Source: Martinezella tropici
GTDB taxonomy: Bacteria > Pseudomonadota > Alphaproteobacteria > Rhizobiales > Rhizobiaceae
Length of the DNA stretch: 64,000 nt
Reading direction: 5' to 3'
Assembly (NCBI GenBank): GCA_000799755.1
Contig: JUHI01000003.1
Location: 124,001 to 188,000 of the forward strand
Both the position numbers and the translations under genes were made by a program. The notes under the pieces were generated by a model. It was given only the letters and a program-made list of their open reading frames with translations. It was not told where the DNA came from and did not search any database. Below, in pieces: positions 23,095-31,766 of this stretch; within the stretch, counting starts at the first letter, position 1, and every line of letters begins with the position of its first letter.

Positions 23095-24132
23095 TCAGCC
23101 ACCCCAGGTCTGTTCTAGGACGCGAATCCAGTTTTGATGGGCGATCTTTGCCACCGACCGGTCGTCGAATCCGTGCGCTCGCATGGCGTCGATCAGCTTT
23201 GGCAGACCGCCGGCATCTCCGAGCGACTGCGGAATGGTCGTGCCATCGAAATCGGAACCAAGCGCCACATGGTCGATGCCTATGCGCTCGGCGATGTAAG
23301 CAACGTGACGAACGAGGAGTTCGAGCGGCGTATCCGCGTTTCTGACGCCATCGTCACGCAGGAAGAGCACGCCGAAATTGATGCCGACCAGACCGCCGGT
23401 ATCGCGGATCGCATCGAGCTGCTTGTCGGTCAGATTGCGGCTATGCGGAGAAAGCGCGTGCGCGTTTGAATGCGAAGCGACCAGCGGCGCATTCGACAGC
23501 TTCGCAATATCCCAGAACCCCTGCTCGTTCATATGCGAGAGGTCAATCATGACCTTCAGCTCGTTGCAGGCACGGATCAAATCCTTGCCCGCATCGGTCA
23601 GGCCGGGGCCGATATCGGGTGTAGAGGGAAACCTAAAAGGCACGCCGTGGGCAAAAACGTTGGAGCGGCTCCAGACCGGTCCAAGTGAGCGCAGGCCGGC
23701 TTGATGCAGGACGTAAAGGGCGTCGAGATCAGCCGCTACCGCTTCCGCGCCTTCGATGTGAAATACGGCTGCAAATTGCCCTTCGGCAATCGAGCGCTTG
23801 ATATCGGAGGCCGAGCAGCAGACCTTCACCGCTCCCCCGGACTGGGCTTCGATCGCAAAGAGAAGCCGGGCCATCGCCAGGGTTTCGTTCAGTGCATCCG
23901 GCTGGCCAGGCGTGGCGAAATCGGCGTTCTCAGCCTTGGGCTGATCCGGCGACGGGATGAATATGGCGCAAAGCCCGCCGGCCAAACCACCGCGACGGGC
24001 ACGGGGCAGATCGATATGCCCAGCAGCCTCGCCGTTCAGGAAGGCTTCGGCGGCATTCGGGCCGCCGCGGCGCAGCCGAAGCAGCGCGTCGTTGTGGCCA
24101 TCAAAGACGGGGATTATCGAAGATTCGGTCAT
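23095..24132 (-). CDS. Membrane dipeptidase-like zinc hydrolase (peptidase M19)
   Basis: 345 residues. HNDALLRL provides the first His and Asp zinc ligands, HIEGAEA the bridging Glu, and DLSHMNEQG and LVASHSNAHAL later histidines; the C-terminal block IDHVALGSDFDGTTIPQSLG is diagnostic of the renal dipeptidase family. The family cleaves dipeptides, including D-amino-acid and beta-lactam-like substrates. No signal peptide, so cytoplasmic as in many proteobacterial members. Convergent with the P450 gene. Confidence 0.9.
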   Translation of the reverse strand: MTESSIIPVFDGHNDALLRLRRGGPNAAEAFLNGEAAGHIDLPRARRGGLAGGLCAIFIPSPDQPKAENADFATPGQPDALNETLAMARLLFAIEAQSGGAVKVCCSASDIKRSIAEGQFAAVFHIEGAEAVAADLDALYVLHQAGLRSLGPVWSRSNVFAHGVPFRFPSTPDIGPGLTDAGKDLIRACNELKVMIDLSHMNEQGFWDIAKLSNAPLVASHSNAHALSPHSRNLTDKQLDAIRDTGGLVGINFGVLFLRDDGVRNADTPLELLVRHVAYIAERIGIDHVALGSDFDGTTIPQSLGDAGGLPKLIDAMRAHGFDDRSVAKIAHQNWIRVLEQTWGG

Positions 24133-24653
24133 GTCTCATTCCAAATACTGCAGTTGATATCTGCGTAGGCAAGCTTGGCGCGATGGGCAAATGCAAACCA
24201 CGCATAGGACCTGCGAAAAACGGTATCAGCCGCTCGCAAGACGCGCTGTTAAGAGCTTGGGGAACGTACGATAGCGGCAAAGCCGTGCCAAGCCGGACAA
24301 GACAAAAACGCAATAGTTTCGGATCGGCTCCGCAACGTCGCCGATATGGTGCGGAATTTTCTTGGTTGCTCTCGGAAGAAGGATGCGATCGTGGCGCCGC
24401 ATTCGGCCTGTAAAATGTACCAGCACGGCACATCCTCGCCTCACTAATGATCACATTTTAGGACAATTGTAGCGGGAACAAGGGTTTGGCGGCCCGCAAG
24501 GCTTGCTTTTTCGAAAAGACGCAACAAATGAAGGTCTTAAATATGTGAAAAAGCTAGGGACACGGCGAGAATTGCGGCATATCGGCTCGCCGAAGAAATC
24601 AACACAGGATAAGTTTTCGACCCGACCCGATCGAAACAAGGGGCAGCCGCGCC
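24133..24653. other. Intergenic region without a supported gene
   Basis: About 520 bases between divergent dipeptidase and AraC-type genes. Short frames on both strands lack ribosome-binding sites and recognisable features. It should hold both promoters; AT-rich patches at about 24,440-24,470 and 24,525-24,550 are candidates. I see no repeats or RNA gene. Confidence 0.4.
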
Positions 24654-25904
24654 TTGCTCACGGATGAAGGGCCGAGGCGATGCCCGTACTCTGTACTTGC
24701 GGTGTTCGAGGAGACCGGATTGTCTGATTTGCGGAGCGAGGAACGATCCGAATCTGCGTCAAGCGAGACGAAGGACGCGCAGTGGCGCAAGGACAGAAAA
24801 GCCTTGCACTCGGAGCGCCGCCGCTTTCCGCGACCGGAGAAGGCGGCAACAGCGGAAGTCTTGCCACCGGCCTTGCAGCCTTTGCGGTTCTCGACACGCG
24901 GCGTCGAACCGGCCGGGCAGTTTGCCGCCTGGCAGGCCTATGTTGCCCCCTTGGCCGACATCCGGCTGCCGGATAATGTCTCGCCTGAAGCCGGCTTTGC
25001 CGCCGACCATATTGCCTGGAATCTCGGAGGCATGCTTATCGTCCAACAGGACACCCCGCCCCACAGCTACATGCGCTCGCAAGCGAAGGTAAAAGCCAAT
25101 CACATCGATCATTGGCACATTTCAGTGCTGAGCAGCGGCCGGACATGGACCGAGGTCGATGGCCACGTTCTGGAAGGCGAGCCGGGCAAGGTGGAACTAC
25201 GATCGCTGGGACATCCCTTCCGGGGGCGCTCGACCGAAGCAAAAAACCTCTCGCTTTTTTTGCCGAGAGCATTGCTGTTCGACGTCCCCACGCCGGTCGA
25301 GATCGAGAACAACATCGCTCTCTGCGGCGTATTCACCAACATGCTAATCGAGTTCCTCGATAGCGTCGAGAGCAACCTCCCGCGCTTTGCAGCCACCGAT
25401 CTACCGCATGTCGTCCAGACTCTGCGTAACATGATCGTCGCTTCCGTTTCCACTTCAGCGGCCCAATCGACCGGCACCGAGCAACACAGCACCGTCGCCC
25501 TGACCGAGCGGGTGCGCCGGTTCGTCGAAGGCAATCTGACCTCGGGCGACCTGTCGGTCGAGCGCATATGTCGCGAACTCGGCATATCCCGCACCAGGCT
25601 CTATCAGATATTCGAACAATATGGCGGCGTGCATCACTACATCCAGCGCCGCCGGCTTCTGTCGGCGCACGCCGCGCTCAGCGACCCAGCCAATCGCGAG
25701 CAGATCGTCGACATCGCCTTTGCCGTCGGATTTTCGTCCGCGGCGCATTTCAGCCGGGCATTCGGCAAAGAATTCGGTTACAGCCCCCGCGAAGCCCGAA
25801 ATCTCACGATTCCGCGCTATCTCGGACAGATTGTATCGCCCGCGTCCTCCGACAGCAGCCACTCTTTCGACGAATGGCTGAAGACCCTCGGCTATTATCA
25901 CTGA
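24654..25904 (+). CDS. AraC-family transcriptional regulator
   Basis: Up to 416 residues. The C-terminal domain has the double AraC HTH: LSVERICRELGISRTRLYQI and VDIAFAVGFSSAAHFSRAFG with FGYSPREAR. The N-terminal sensor (VEPAGQFAAWQAYVAPLADI, then HIDHWHISVLSSGRTW) is the 'AraC-binding-like' type. The first 60-70 residues are unusually Arg/Glu-rich and unlike the family; the frame opens with TTG, so the true start may lie downstream, nearer residue 70. Its targets are unknown. Confidence 0.85.
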   Translation: MLTDEGPRRCPYSVLAVFEETGLSDLRSEERSESASSETKDAQWRKDRKALHSERRRFPRPEKAATAEVLPPALQPLRFSTRGVEPAGQFAAWQAYVAPLADIRLPDNVSPEAGFAADHIAWNLGGMLIVQQDTPPHSYMRSQAKVKANHIDHWHISVLSSGRTWTEVDGHVLEGEPGKVELRSLGHPFRGRSTEAKNLSLFLPRALLFDVPTPVEIENNIALCGVFTNMLIEFLDSVESNLPRFAATDLPHVVQTLRNMIVASVSTSAAQSTGTEQHSTVALTERVRRFVEGNLTSGDLSVERICRELGISRTRLYQIFEQYGGVHHYIQRRRLLSAHAALSDPANREQIVDIAFAVGFSSAAHFSRAFGKEFGYSPREARNLTIPRYLGQIVSPASSDSSHSFDEWLKTLGYYH

Positions 25905-26176
25905 ACGACAGACCTTGATTGCCCTTGAGCTGGAGCGCGGCCGAACGGTTCGCGCCTTCGATTCTATCGCTCCCCCCACCGCCCCATATTCCGACCGGAA
26001 CATCGCACTTCAGCAAATGCGAAAATGGACGCTGCTGCAAGTTTCCGGATGCACGGCTAACGACATATGATGCGTAACCCATTAAAAATGAAGGGGAATA
26101 GTTGATCGGCATCAAAGCCTCAGTGTTTGGTGAATGTACCCTGCGTCCACCGGGGCAAGTCTTAGGGAAAACAGCA

Positions 26177-26398
26177 ATGGTATCTACTCGCCAGACTATA
26201 GAGATCAGCAAGCCGCAGCATCCCGTCAATGACGCATATCGCGCAGTAGAGCGCGAAGAAGTCCTCGAAGTAGCCTTTCGCGATTTCGTTCAAATGGTAC
26301 TTGCTGCCGGCTGGAATGAGCCGGAGATCGCTTTGACCTTGGCCGATATCGCCGACGACTATGTGATGGCCCTCGCTGGTAGAGTTGCAGAGAAATAG
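26177..26398 (+). CDS. Small conserved rhizobial-type hypothetical protein
   Basis: 73 residues with the pattern LEVAFRDFVQMVLAAGWNEP, EIALTLADIADDYVMAL, which is shared by small proteins repeated in many rhizobial genomes. Acidic and helical. The ATG at 26177 follows TTAGGGAAA; a TTG at 26102 could extend it by 25 residues. Stands alone. Function unknown. Confidence 0.6.
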   Translation: MVSTRQTIEISKPQHPVNDAYRAVEREEVLEVAFRDFVQMVLAAGWNEPEIALTLADIADDYVMALAGRVAEK

Positions 26399-26584
26399 TG
26401 TTGCGTGTCCGTCCGCGCTCCGCAGGGGTGAGCACGAACGGTTAGAAGCAACTCTTCAGCATGCCGTCGGTGATACCGCTCAACAAGAAGCGGGTCATCG
26501 GCGGCATGAATTTTATTCGGCGAACGGCAAGCACGCCTCCTTCATGTCGCGCGCCATCCAGCTAAGATTTGTAGAAAGCGAGAC

Positions 26585-27025
26585 ATGATGAAGGTCAGGC
26601 AGCATCTTTGGTTTCGGCATGACATGGAAAGAGCGATCGAACTTTATGCGTCGCTTATCCCGGGTTCGTCCGCCGGCTGGGTCTCAAATATCTTGACCGA
26701 AAGTCCGAACGGGCCGGCTGGCAGCGTGAAATTCGCTGGCTTCACGCTCGGAAATTGTCCCTATATGGGTTTTGAAGCAGGTCCGTTCGATCGCTCGGAT
26801 CACAGGTCGTCCATCACCATCGAATGTGCGACGGAAGACGAAGCGAGCCGTTTGCGTCACGCGCTCGGAAAAGAATGCCCGGATGATTGTGGCCGGGTGA
26901 GAGATCCCTGGGGCATATATTGGCAGTTCCGGGTCAAGCCACAGGATATCGCGACCGGAATAACTGCAGAACCTGGACAGGACGCCCGCGCCATCGCCGC
27001 ACGACCAACGGTCGCTGCCGCCTGA
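26585..27025 (+). CDS. PhnB-like VOC superfamily protein
   Basis: 146 residues. It shows the 'PhnB-like / 3-demethylubiquinone methyltransferase-like' glyoxalase-fold pattern: QHLWFRHDMERAIELYASLI at the start, KFAGFTLGNCPYMGFEAGP in the middle and a degenerate GRVRDPWGIYWQFR close, which normally reads DxFGxxWQ. Such proteins bind metal or small molecules; a definite function cannot be given. The C-terminal 25 residues are Ala/Thr-rich. Confidence 0.8.
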   Translation: MMKVRQHLWFRHDMERAIELYASLIPGSSAGWVSNILTESPNGPAGSVKFAGFTLGNCPYMGFEAGPFDRSDHRSSITIECATEDEASRLRHALGKECPDDCGRVRDPWGIYWQFRVKPQDIATGITAEPGQDARAIAARPTVAAA

Positions 27026-27111
27026 AAGGCGAGCGCAAAAGCCATCTCAAAGTTCAACAGTAGCGGCACGCGCATGCCTTTCAGCCAGTCGAAAGCATGC
27101 GCTACCGTGAA

Positions 27112-27148
27112 GTAAGCGGAGGCCGATCCGCACTCGGCTTCCGCTTAC
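27112..27148. terminator. Bidirectional hairpin terminator candidate
   Basis: Inverted repeat with 15-base arms (27112-27126 and 27134-27148, one mismatch; outer part GTAAGCGGA / TCCGCTTAC) and a 7-base loop, placed between the convergent VOC gene and the Asp/Arg-rich secreted protein gene. No strong T-run on either side, but the location fits termination. Confidence 0.6.
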
Positions 27149-27163
27149 GTGCCGTATCCAGCG

Positions 27164-27529
27164 TCATCCGATAACCGGGCAGCCACGCCGATTGCCAAAG
27201 ACCATGCGGTCCGGGCCACCATCGTTCCAGCCACGAACGACGATGCGGCGCCCGTTGCTATCGATGGAGTCGATGCGACGGAAACCTTCCGCTCGCGCGG
27301 CCCGCATCAGTTCACGTCTGTCGCAGCCACGATCACGATCCCAGCCTCTGTCACGATCCCGGTCCCGTGGCGGGCCTCTCCAGTCCCGGCCCTGGTCACG
27401 CTGCCAGGGCGGCGGGGCATAACCGTCGTCGCCGCCATAATATTGAGCCGCCGCGACGGAGGTCATCAGTTGCAACGCGGCCAATCCGATCACGGCGACA
27501 CGCGAAATCCGTACCAAACCTTCAAGCAT
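27164..27529 (-). CDS. Secreted Asp/Arg-repeat protein
   Basis: 121 residues. An N-terminal signal-like segment (VAVIGLAALQLMTSVAAAQY) is followed by a low-complexity stretch of alternating Arg and Asp with Gly, Pro and Trp (residues about 40-70) and a folded-looking C-terminus: ELMRAARAEGFRRIDSIDSN, GRRIVVRGWNDGGPDRM. Small periplasmic proteins of this build are common in rhizobia; function unknown. Confidence 0.7.
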   Translation of the reverse strand: MLEGLVRISRVAVIGLAALQLMTSVAAAQYYGGDDGYAPPPWQRDQGRDWRGPPRDRDRDRGWDRDRGCDRRELMRAARAEGFRRIDSIDSNGRRIVVRGWNDGGPDRMVFGNRRGCPVIG

Positions 27530-27661
27530 TTCCTTACCCCCATTTCATGTCTTGTGGACGGGGATAGGGATACGCCGATTCGCATGAACTCCGCCTGAAC
27601 ACACCCGGAACCCGCTTACACCCGCCATCGCAAGCCAAGACGCGCCTCCGGGCAGGACGCC

Positions 27662-28276
27662 TCAGCTAAAGGGAAAGGCGCGAAACTCCGCACTCTCCTC
27701 GGCATGTACCGAAAGTGCATGAAGACGCGGGCAGGACCTGGTATCGAGGACATCGGGCAGCATCTCCCGCGTGAAGCGAAACGCGACGGCGCTGGTGATA
27801 TCCGCCTGCAGAAGCCGCGACCCGAAGAGCCAGGAACCGGCCTGCGGCATTTCCGCCTCCAGCAGACGATATGCCGCGGCGAGTTGGCCGTGAACCCGAT
27901 CGAGCCATGGCTGGTGCTGCTTCTCGGTGGGGCGCAGATTGTGCTCGTAGACGATCTGAACCGTCTTCTCGCAGGCCGCCAGCGCAAGACCGATGATACG
28001 CAGAGAGCGGGCATGAGCTTGCAGATCGGCAGGCATGAGGCTGCGTCCCGGCGCGGCTATGCGCTCGACATGCTCGAGTATCAGGCTCGATTCCATCAAG
28101 ACGATCCCATCATCCGTGACGAGAGACGGCGCCTTTACGACGGGGTTGATATGCGCAAAGGCATCGAAGGCGCTGAAAACGGAAACCGGCTCGTGTAAGA
28201 AAGCAATATCGAGCGCCCGCAATGAAATCGCCACGCGCCTGACAAAAGGCGAATCCAGCATTCCAATCAGTCTCAT
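27662..28276 (-). CDS. Glutathione S-transferase family protein
   Basis: 204 residues. Thioredoxin-like N-terminal domain: MRLIGMLDSPFVRRVAISLR, then HINPVVKAPSLVTDDGIVLM and ESSLILEHVE, where ESS is the glutathione gamma-glutamyl contact. A helical C-terminal domain follows with SWLFGSRLLQADITSAVAFR. The ATG at 28276 has AGGAAGGG upstream. Divergent from the FtrA-like regulator gene across 122 bases. Confidence 0.9.
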   Translation of the reverse strand: MRLIGMLDSPFVRRVAISLRALDIAFLHEPVSVFSAFDAFAHINPVVKAPSLVTDDGIVLMESSLILEHVERIAAPGRSLMPADLQAHARSLRIIGLALAACEKTVQIVYEHNLRPTEKQHQPWLDRVHGQLAAAYRLLEAEMPQAGSWLFGSRLLQADITSAVAFRFTREMLPDVLDTRSCPRLHALSVHAEESAEFRAFPFS

Positions 28277-28398
28277 ATCCGAACCACCCTTCCTCTTTTT
28301 CAATCGCATAGCAGAGATCGCCAGCCGATCCGAAGAGCCATAGTGCCGCGCGAAGACGGTTATTGCCAGTGGCCGAAAAAGCCATTACCGCAAGGATC

Positions 28399-29412
28399 AT
28401 GCCAAAAAACATCAATCCGCTCGTCGCCATTACCGTCTATGACCAGCTCTGCACGTTCGAATTCGGTTGCGCCTTCGAGGTGTTCGGATTGTCGCGGCCG
28501 GAAATGGGGCCGAACTGGTATCGCTGCGCGACGGCGGCAATAGAGCCGGGCGCCATTCGCGGAGCCGGCGGGCTCACCGTCAGTTCCGACGGTGGTCTCG
28601 AAATTCTCGATCGAGCCGACACGATCGTCATACCGGGTTGGCGCGGCCCGGATACTCAAGCACCAGCACCGTTCCTCGATGCGCTCAGAAAGGCGCATAC
28701 GAGGGGCGCACGGCTGGTGTCGATTTGCGGAGGAGCCTTCGTGCTGGCTCAAACTGGCCTGCTGTCCGGCAAGCGCGCCACAACCCATTGGCATCATCTC
28801 GAAAGACTGGCCACGGCTTATCCGGACATCGATGTCGAACCGCATTCCCTCTATGTCGATGAAGACGACATATTGACATCAGCCGGCAGTGCCGCCGGGC
28901 TTGATCTTTGCATTCATGTCGTGCGCAAGGATTTTGGCGCAAAGGCCGCCAACAGCGTGGCGCGGCGGCTTGTCATTGCGGCCCATCGCGAAGGAGGTCA
29001 GACACAGTTCATCGAGCGGCCGGTTGCCGCCCGCAGCACCACGCGGCTGTCCGCGCTGCTGGATACGATCCGCGGCAGCCTAGCGCAACAATGGAGCGTT
29101 CAGCGCATGGCCGATGAGGCATGCATCAGTGTGCGAAGCCTGCAACGCCATATTCGTGAGGTGACGGGGAGCGCACCGGGGGAATGGCTTCAAAACGAGC
29201 GTCTCGCCCGCGCGCGCGAACTCCTGGAGGAGACAAGCCTGCCCGTTTCGGTGATTGCGACACAGATCGGCCTGGGAAGCGCCACGAACTTTCGTCACCA
29301 CTTTCGCGCCGGCGTCGGCTTGCCCCCGGCAGCCTATCGATCGAGATTCCGCGTCGCCGATATCGACAAGCAATCCCGGACACTCGGCCAAATGAACTCA
29401 AAAGCAATTTGA
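28399..29412 (+). CDS. ftrA: FtrA-like transcriptional regulator (DJ-1/PfpI plus AraC domains)
   Basis: 337 residues. N-terminal DJ-1/PfpI-like amidotransferase fold (VAITVYDQLCTFEFGCAFEV to the nucleophile-elbow-like SICGGAFVLAQTGLLSGKRA), then a C-terminal AraC double HTH (WSVQRMADEACISVRSLQRH and LPVSVIATQIGLGSATNFRH). This is the GlxA/FtrA group. The ATG at 28399 is preceded by AAGGA. It likely controls the divergent glutathione transferase gene, which is inference from position. Confidence 0.85.
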   Translation: MPKNINPLVAITVYDQLCTFEFGCAFEVFGLSRPEMGPNWYRCATAAIEPGAIRGAGGLTVSSDGGLEILDRADTIVIPGWRGPDTQAPAPFLDALRKAHTRGARLVSICGGAFVLAQTGLLSGKRATTHWHHLERLATAYPDIDVEPHSLYVDEDDILTSAGSAAGLDLCIHVVRKDFGAKAANSVARRLVIAAHREGGQTQFIERPVAARSTTRLSALLDTIRGSLAQQWSVQRMADEACISVRSLQRHIREVTGSAPGEWLQNERLARARELLEETSLPVSVIATQIGLGSATNFRHHFRAGVGLPPAAYRSRFRVADIDKQSRTLGQMNSKAI

Positions 29413-29448
29413 TCGCCAGCGGCGATCCAATGCACGGTTGATCGGCAT

Positions 29449-29868
29449 CTATCGCGATTTTGGACGCTTTGAGAGGTAGGAACTGCCTTGGCGGCGAGGA
29501 CGCGCGGCCGATTGCGGCAGCCGATCTGCGCCGTGCCAATCCGAGATTGCCGAATGGACTGACTGAGAAAGAAACATTGCCCCGGCCAGACAATAGAGCA
29601 GAACGATGATGGCTGTTTCAACGATCAGGGGCAGAAAGGCAAAACGCGCGCCCGGACTCTCTTCTTCTTCCGGCAACAGATCAGGTAAGCCGAGGATCAT
29701 CGCCATCAGCGGCGAAGCGAGGATCGTGACGAAGGCAGCGCCATGAATCCAGAGGCGGAAGCGAGGCAATTTCCCCGCCACCCAAAAAGCCACGAGCGGC
29801 GCGCCGATATTGCATATCAAGCCAAGTGAAACAGCGATCTCTGTCGGCAGGATCGAATCGTCGTGCAT
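29449..29868 (-). CDS. Hypothetical membrane protein, three helices
   Basis: 139 residues. Three hydrophobic segments at about residues 10-31 (IAVSLGLICNIGAPLVAFWV), 43-62 (AAFVTILASPLMAMILGLPD) and 78-100 (PLIVETAIIVLLYCLAGAMF), then a basic tail. No family recognised. It stands alone between the ftrA-like gene and another small secreted-protein gene. Confidence 0.65.
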   Translation of the reverse strand: MHDDSILPTEIAVSLGLICNIGAPLVAFWVAGKLPRFRLWIHGAAFVTILASPLMAMILGLPDLLPEEEESPGARFAFLPLIVETAIIVLLYCLAGAMFLSQSVHSAISDWHGADRLPQSAARPRRQGSSYLSKRPKSR

Positions 29869-29991
29869 GAATTACCAACCCTCAATGCTGTTCAGATTAG
29901 TATCATGCGTACGAAATGACAACTTTGTAACAGCCCGCCATGGTCCCTGATAACACGATCCGGTTTCGCCGCTCGACGGCCTCCATGCTTT

Positions 29992-30405
29992 TTACTTGAT
30001 GGTGAAATCGGTCGTTTCCATCACCTTGCCATTCACAGAAAACTGGATTTCGTAGCTGCCGACGGGCCAGCCATTGTTCGGTTCGGTCATCGCGGATTTC
30101 ACATGGTTGGTCAGCGAACCAATATGCAGATCGATGCTGTCGATCTTGTAATTCGGCGGCGCCACTCCGCCCGTGTCGACGGCAATCCATGCAATATTCA
30201 CGTCACTGCCTGACGGCACCTCCTTCGTAAGATGGGCTGAAACAAAGATCTTCGGAGTATTGGGGGCAAAGTTGCTTTGAGCGGCATCCGAATCCTCCTT
30301 CGCCGAAACGACGATGTTTTGAAAGCCGGAGGCCCACACGCTCGAAGAAGGGGCAGCTATAGCACTGGCGACAAAGGCGAAAATCACAGGCTGGGGGAAA
30401 CGCAT
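29992..30405 (-). CDS. Small secreted beta-sandwich-like protein
   Basis: 137 residues after choosing the ATG at 30405, which starts directly with a signal peptide (MRFPQPVIFAFVASAIAAPS, cleavage near WASG). The mature part looks like an immunoglobulin-like beta sandwich: GSDVNIAWIAVDTGGVAPPN, IDSIDLHIGSL and SYEIQFSVNGKVMETTDFTI. Probably periplasmic. Upstream ATG at 30462 is less likely. Function unknown. Confidence 0.7.
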   Translation of the reverse strand: MRFPQPVIFAFVASAIAAPSSSVWASGFQNIVVSAKEDSDAAQSNFAPNTPKIFVSAHLTKEVPSGSDVNIAWIAVDTGGVAPPNYKIDSIDLHIGSLTNHVKSAMTEPNNGWPVGSYEIQFSVNGKVMETTDFTIK

Positions 30406-30577
30406 CCTCGAAGTCCTTTTGCTTGAGGGGGAGTAGCAATGCCGAACAAAAGAAACGGTCACAGGGCGCCACCGTTCCCGGATTCAGTCAATCAACGAAA
30501 GGGATATTGGTCCCCATCGCCCGCCGGCAAGGTTTGGACTCTCATCGCGCACCCGCAAGGGCGGCATCGCGAAGGGA

Positions 30578-31600
30578 TCAGGAAGTGCTCTCGGCGGCTT
30601 CGCAGCCTTCGATTCCCACGATTGTCGGCTTGAACGTGATGGTTTTCCGCGCCGCATCCTGGTCTGTCGTCACCGCCTGGCGCACCAGTTGCGCAGCGAC
30701 CTCGCCGATAACGCGCCTCGGCGAGCGGGACGTGGCGATCGGCGCCGGCAGAGAGTTAACTAGATCCAACCCGTTGAAGCCGGCGATCAAGATCTTTTGG
30801 GGCACGGCAACACCCAACTGCATGCAGGCGAACAGCCCGCCGCTCGCCATGTCGTCGTTGGAATAATAGATGCAATCAAGATCCGGCACCGCCGCGAGCA
30901 TCGCCATCGTCAGTTGCTTTCCAAGCGCGATCGAAGAAAACGCATCATCTGTCCGCTGTTCCGCAAATTCCAAACCATGGGCTCGCATCGCGCGTTCGAA
31001 GCCGGCTTTGCGCTTGCCTGCGCGCAAGTCCCTTTCAAGGGCACTGCCGACATAACCGAATCGCCTGCGCCCCGCTGTAATCAGCGCCTTGGCCATATCC
31101 TCCCCTGCCGCCCCATGCGATAAGCCGACATTGAAATCGATCGGCGTACCATCGAGATCCATAAGCTGGATAACCGGAATATTGGCACGGCGGAGCAAAT
31201 CCACGGTCTCTTCCGGCTGATCGAGCCCGGTGACGATGATGGCGCATGGCTGCCAGGAGAGCATATCGCGAATGATCTCGCGTTCCTTTGCCACGTCATA
31301 ATCGGAGATACCGAACACGGCCTGCATGCCGGAACCGTCGAGGCCGGCGGAAATGCCGGCGAGCACTTCGGGAAAAACGATGTTCGACATGCTGGGAACG
31401 ACGACGGCGACCAGATTGGTGCGCTGGGAGGAGAGCGAAAGCGCCAGCCGGTTGCCGACGTAGTTCATCCGAGTCGCCGCCTCGACGACCCTGTCGCGCG
31501 TCTCGCTGGAGACATCGGCCACGCCGCGAAGCGCGCGCGATGCCGTCATCTTGCTGACACCAGCTTCAATCGCGACTTCTTCCAGAGTGGGTTTACGCAT
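30578..31600 (-). CDS. LacI-family repressor of the tetronate operon
   Basis: 340 residues. N-terminal LacI HTH and hinge: KPTLEEVAIEAGVSKMTASR, ALRGVADVSSETRDRV and MNYVGNRLALSLSSQ. The C-terminal domain is a periplasmic-binding-protein fold (VVVPSMSNIVFPEVLAGISA, AGFNGLDLVNSLPAPIATSR). It diverges from the L-threonate dehydrogenase gene, and a near-perfect 24-bp palindrome lies in the promoter between them. The start at 31600 places the HTH at the N-terminus as usual for the family. Likely inducer: an acid sugar or pathway intermediate. Confidence 0.9.
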   Translation of the reverse strand: MRKPTLEEVAIEAGVSKMTASRALRGVADVSSETRDRVVEAATRMNYVGNRLALSLSSQRTNLVAVVVPSMSNIVFPEVLAGISAGLDGSGMQAVFGISDYDVAKEREIIRDMLSWQPCAIIVTGLDQPEETVDLLRRANIPVIQLMDLDGTPIDFNVGLSHGAAGEDMAKALITAGRRRFGYVGSALERDLRAGKRKAGFERAMRAHGLEFAEQRTDDAFSSIALGKQLTMAMLAAVPDLDCIYYSNDDMASGGLFACMQLGVAVPQKILIAGFNGLDLVNSLPAPIATSRSPRRVIGEVAAQLVRQAVTTDQDAARKTITFKPTIVGIEGCEAAESTS

Positions 31601-31689
31601 CCCCAGGCGACCCTCGATGAACCATGGCGGGCGACACATTGCCGCCCTTCTTCATAGAATGTTTCCCGCAAAAGGCAAACATCGACCTA

Positions 31690-31740
31690 TTGACAATAGG
31701 CGGCAAATTGAGGCTTGTTATCGATACCGGTATCGGTAAC
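31690..31740 (+). promoter_or_regulatory. Promoter and LacI-type operator of the tetronate operon
   Basis: TTGACA at 31690-31695 is a good -35 element, with TGTTAT (31716-31721) as a possible -10 at a long 20-base spacing. The 24-bp palindrome at 31717-31740 has half-sites GTTATCGATACC and GGTATCGGTAAC, which match at 11 of 12 positions and are centred on CCGG, the typical central CpG of LacI-family operators. A bound repressor would cover the start site. Confidence 0.7.
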
Positions 31741-31766
31741 ATTTCTGAAATCACTGAGGTAACGCC

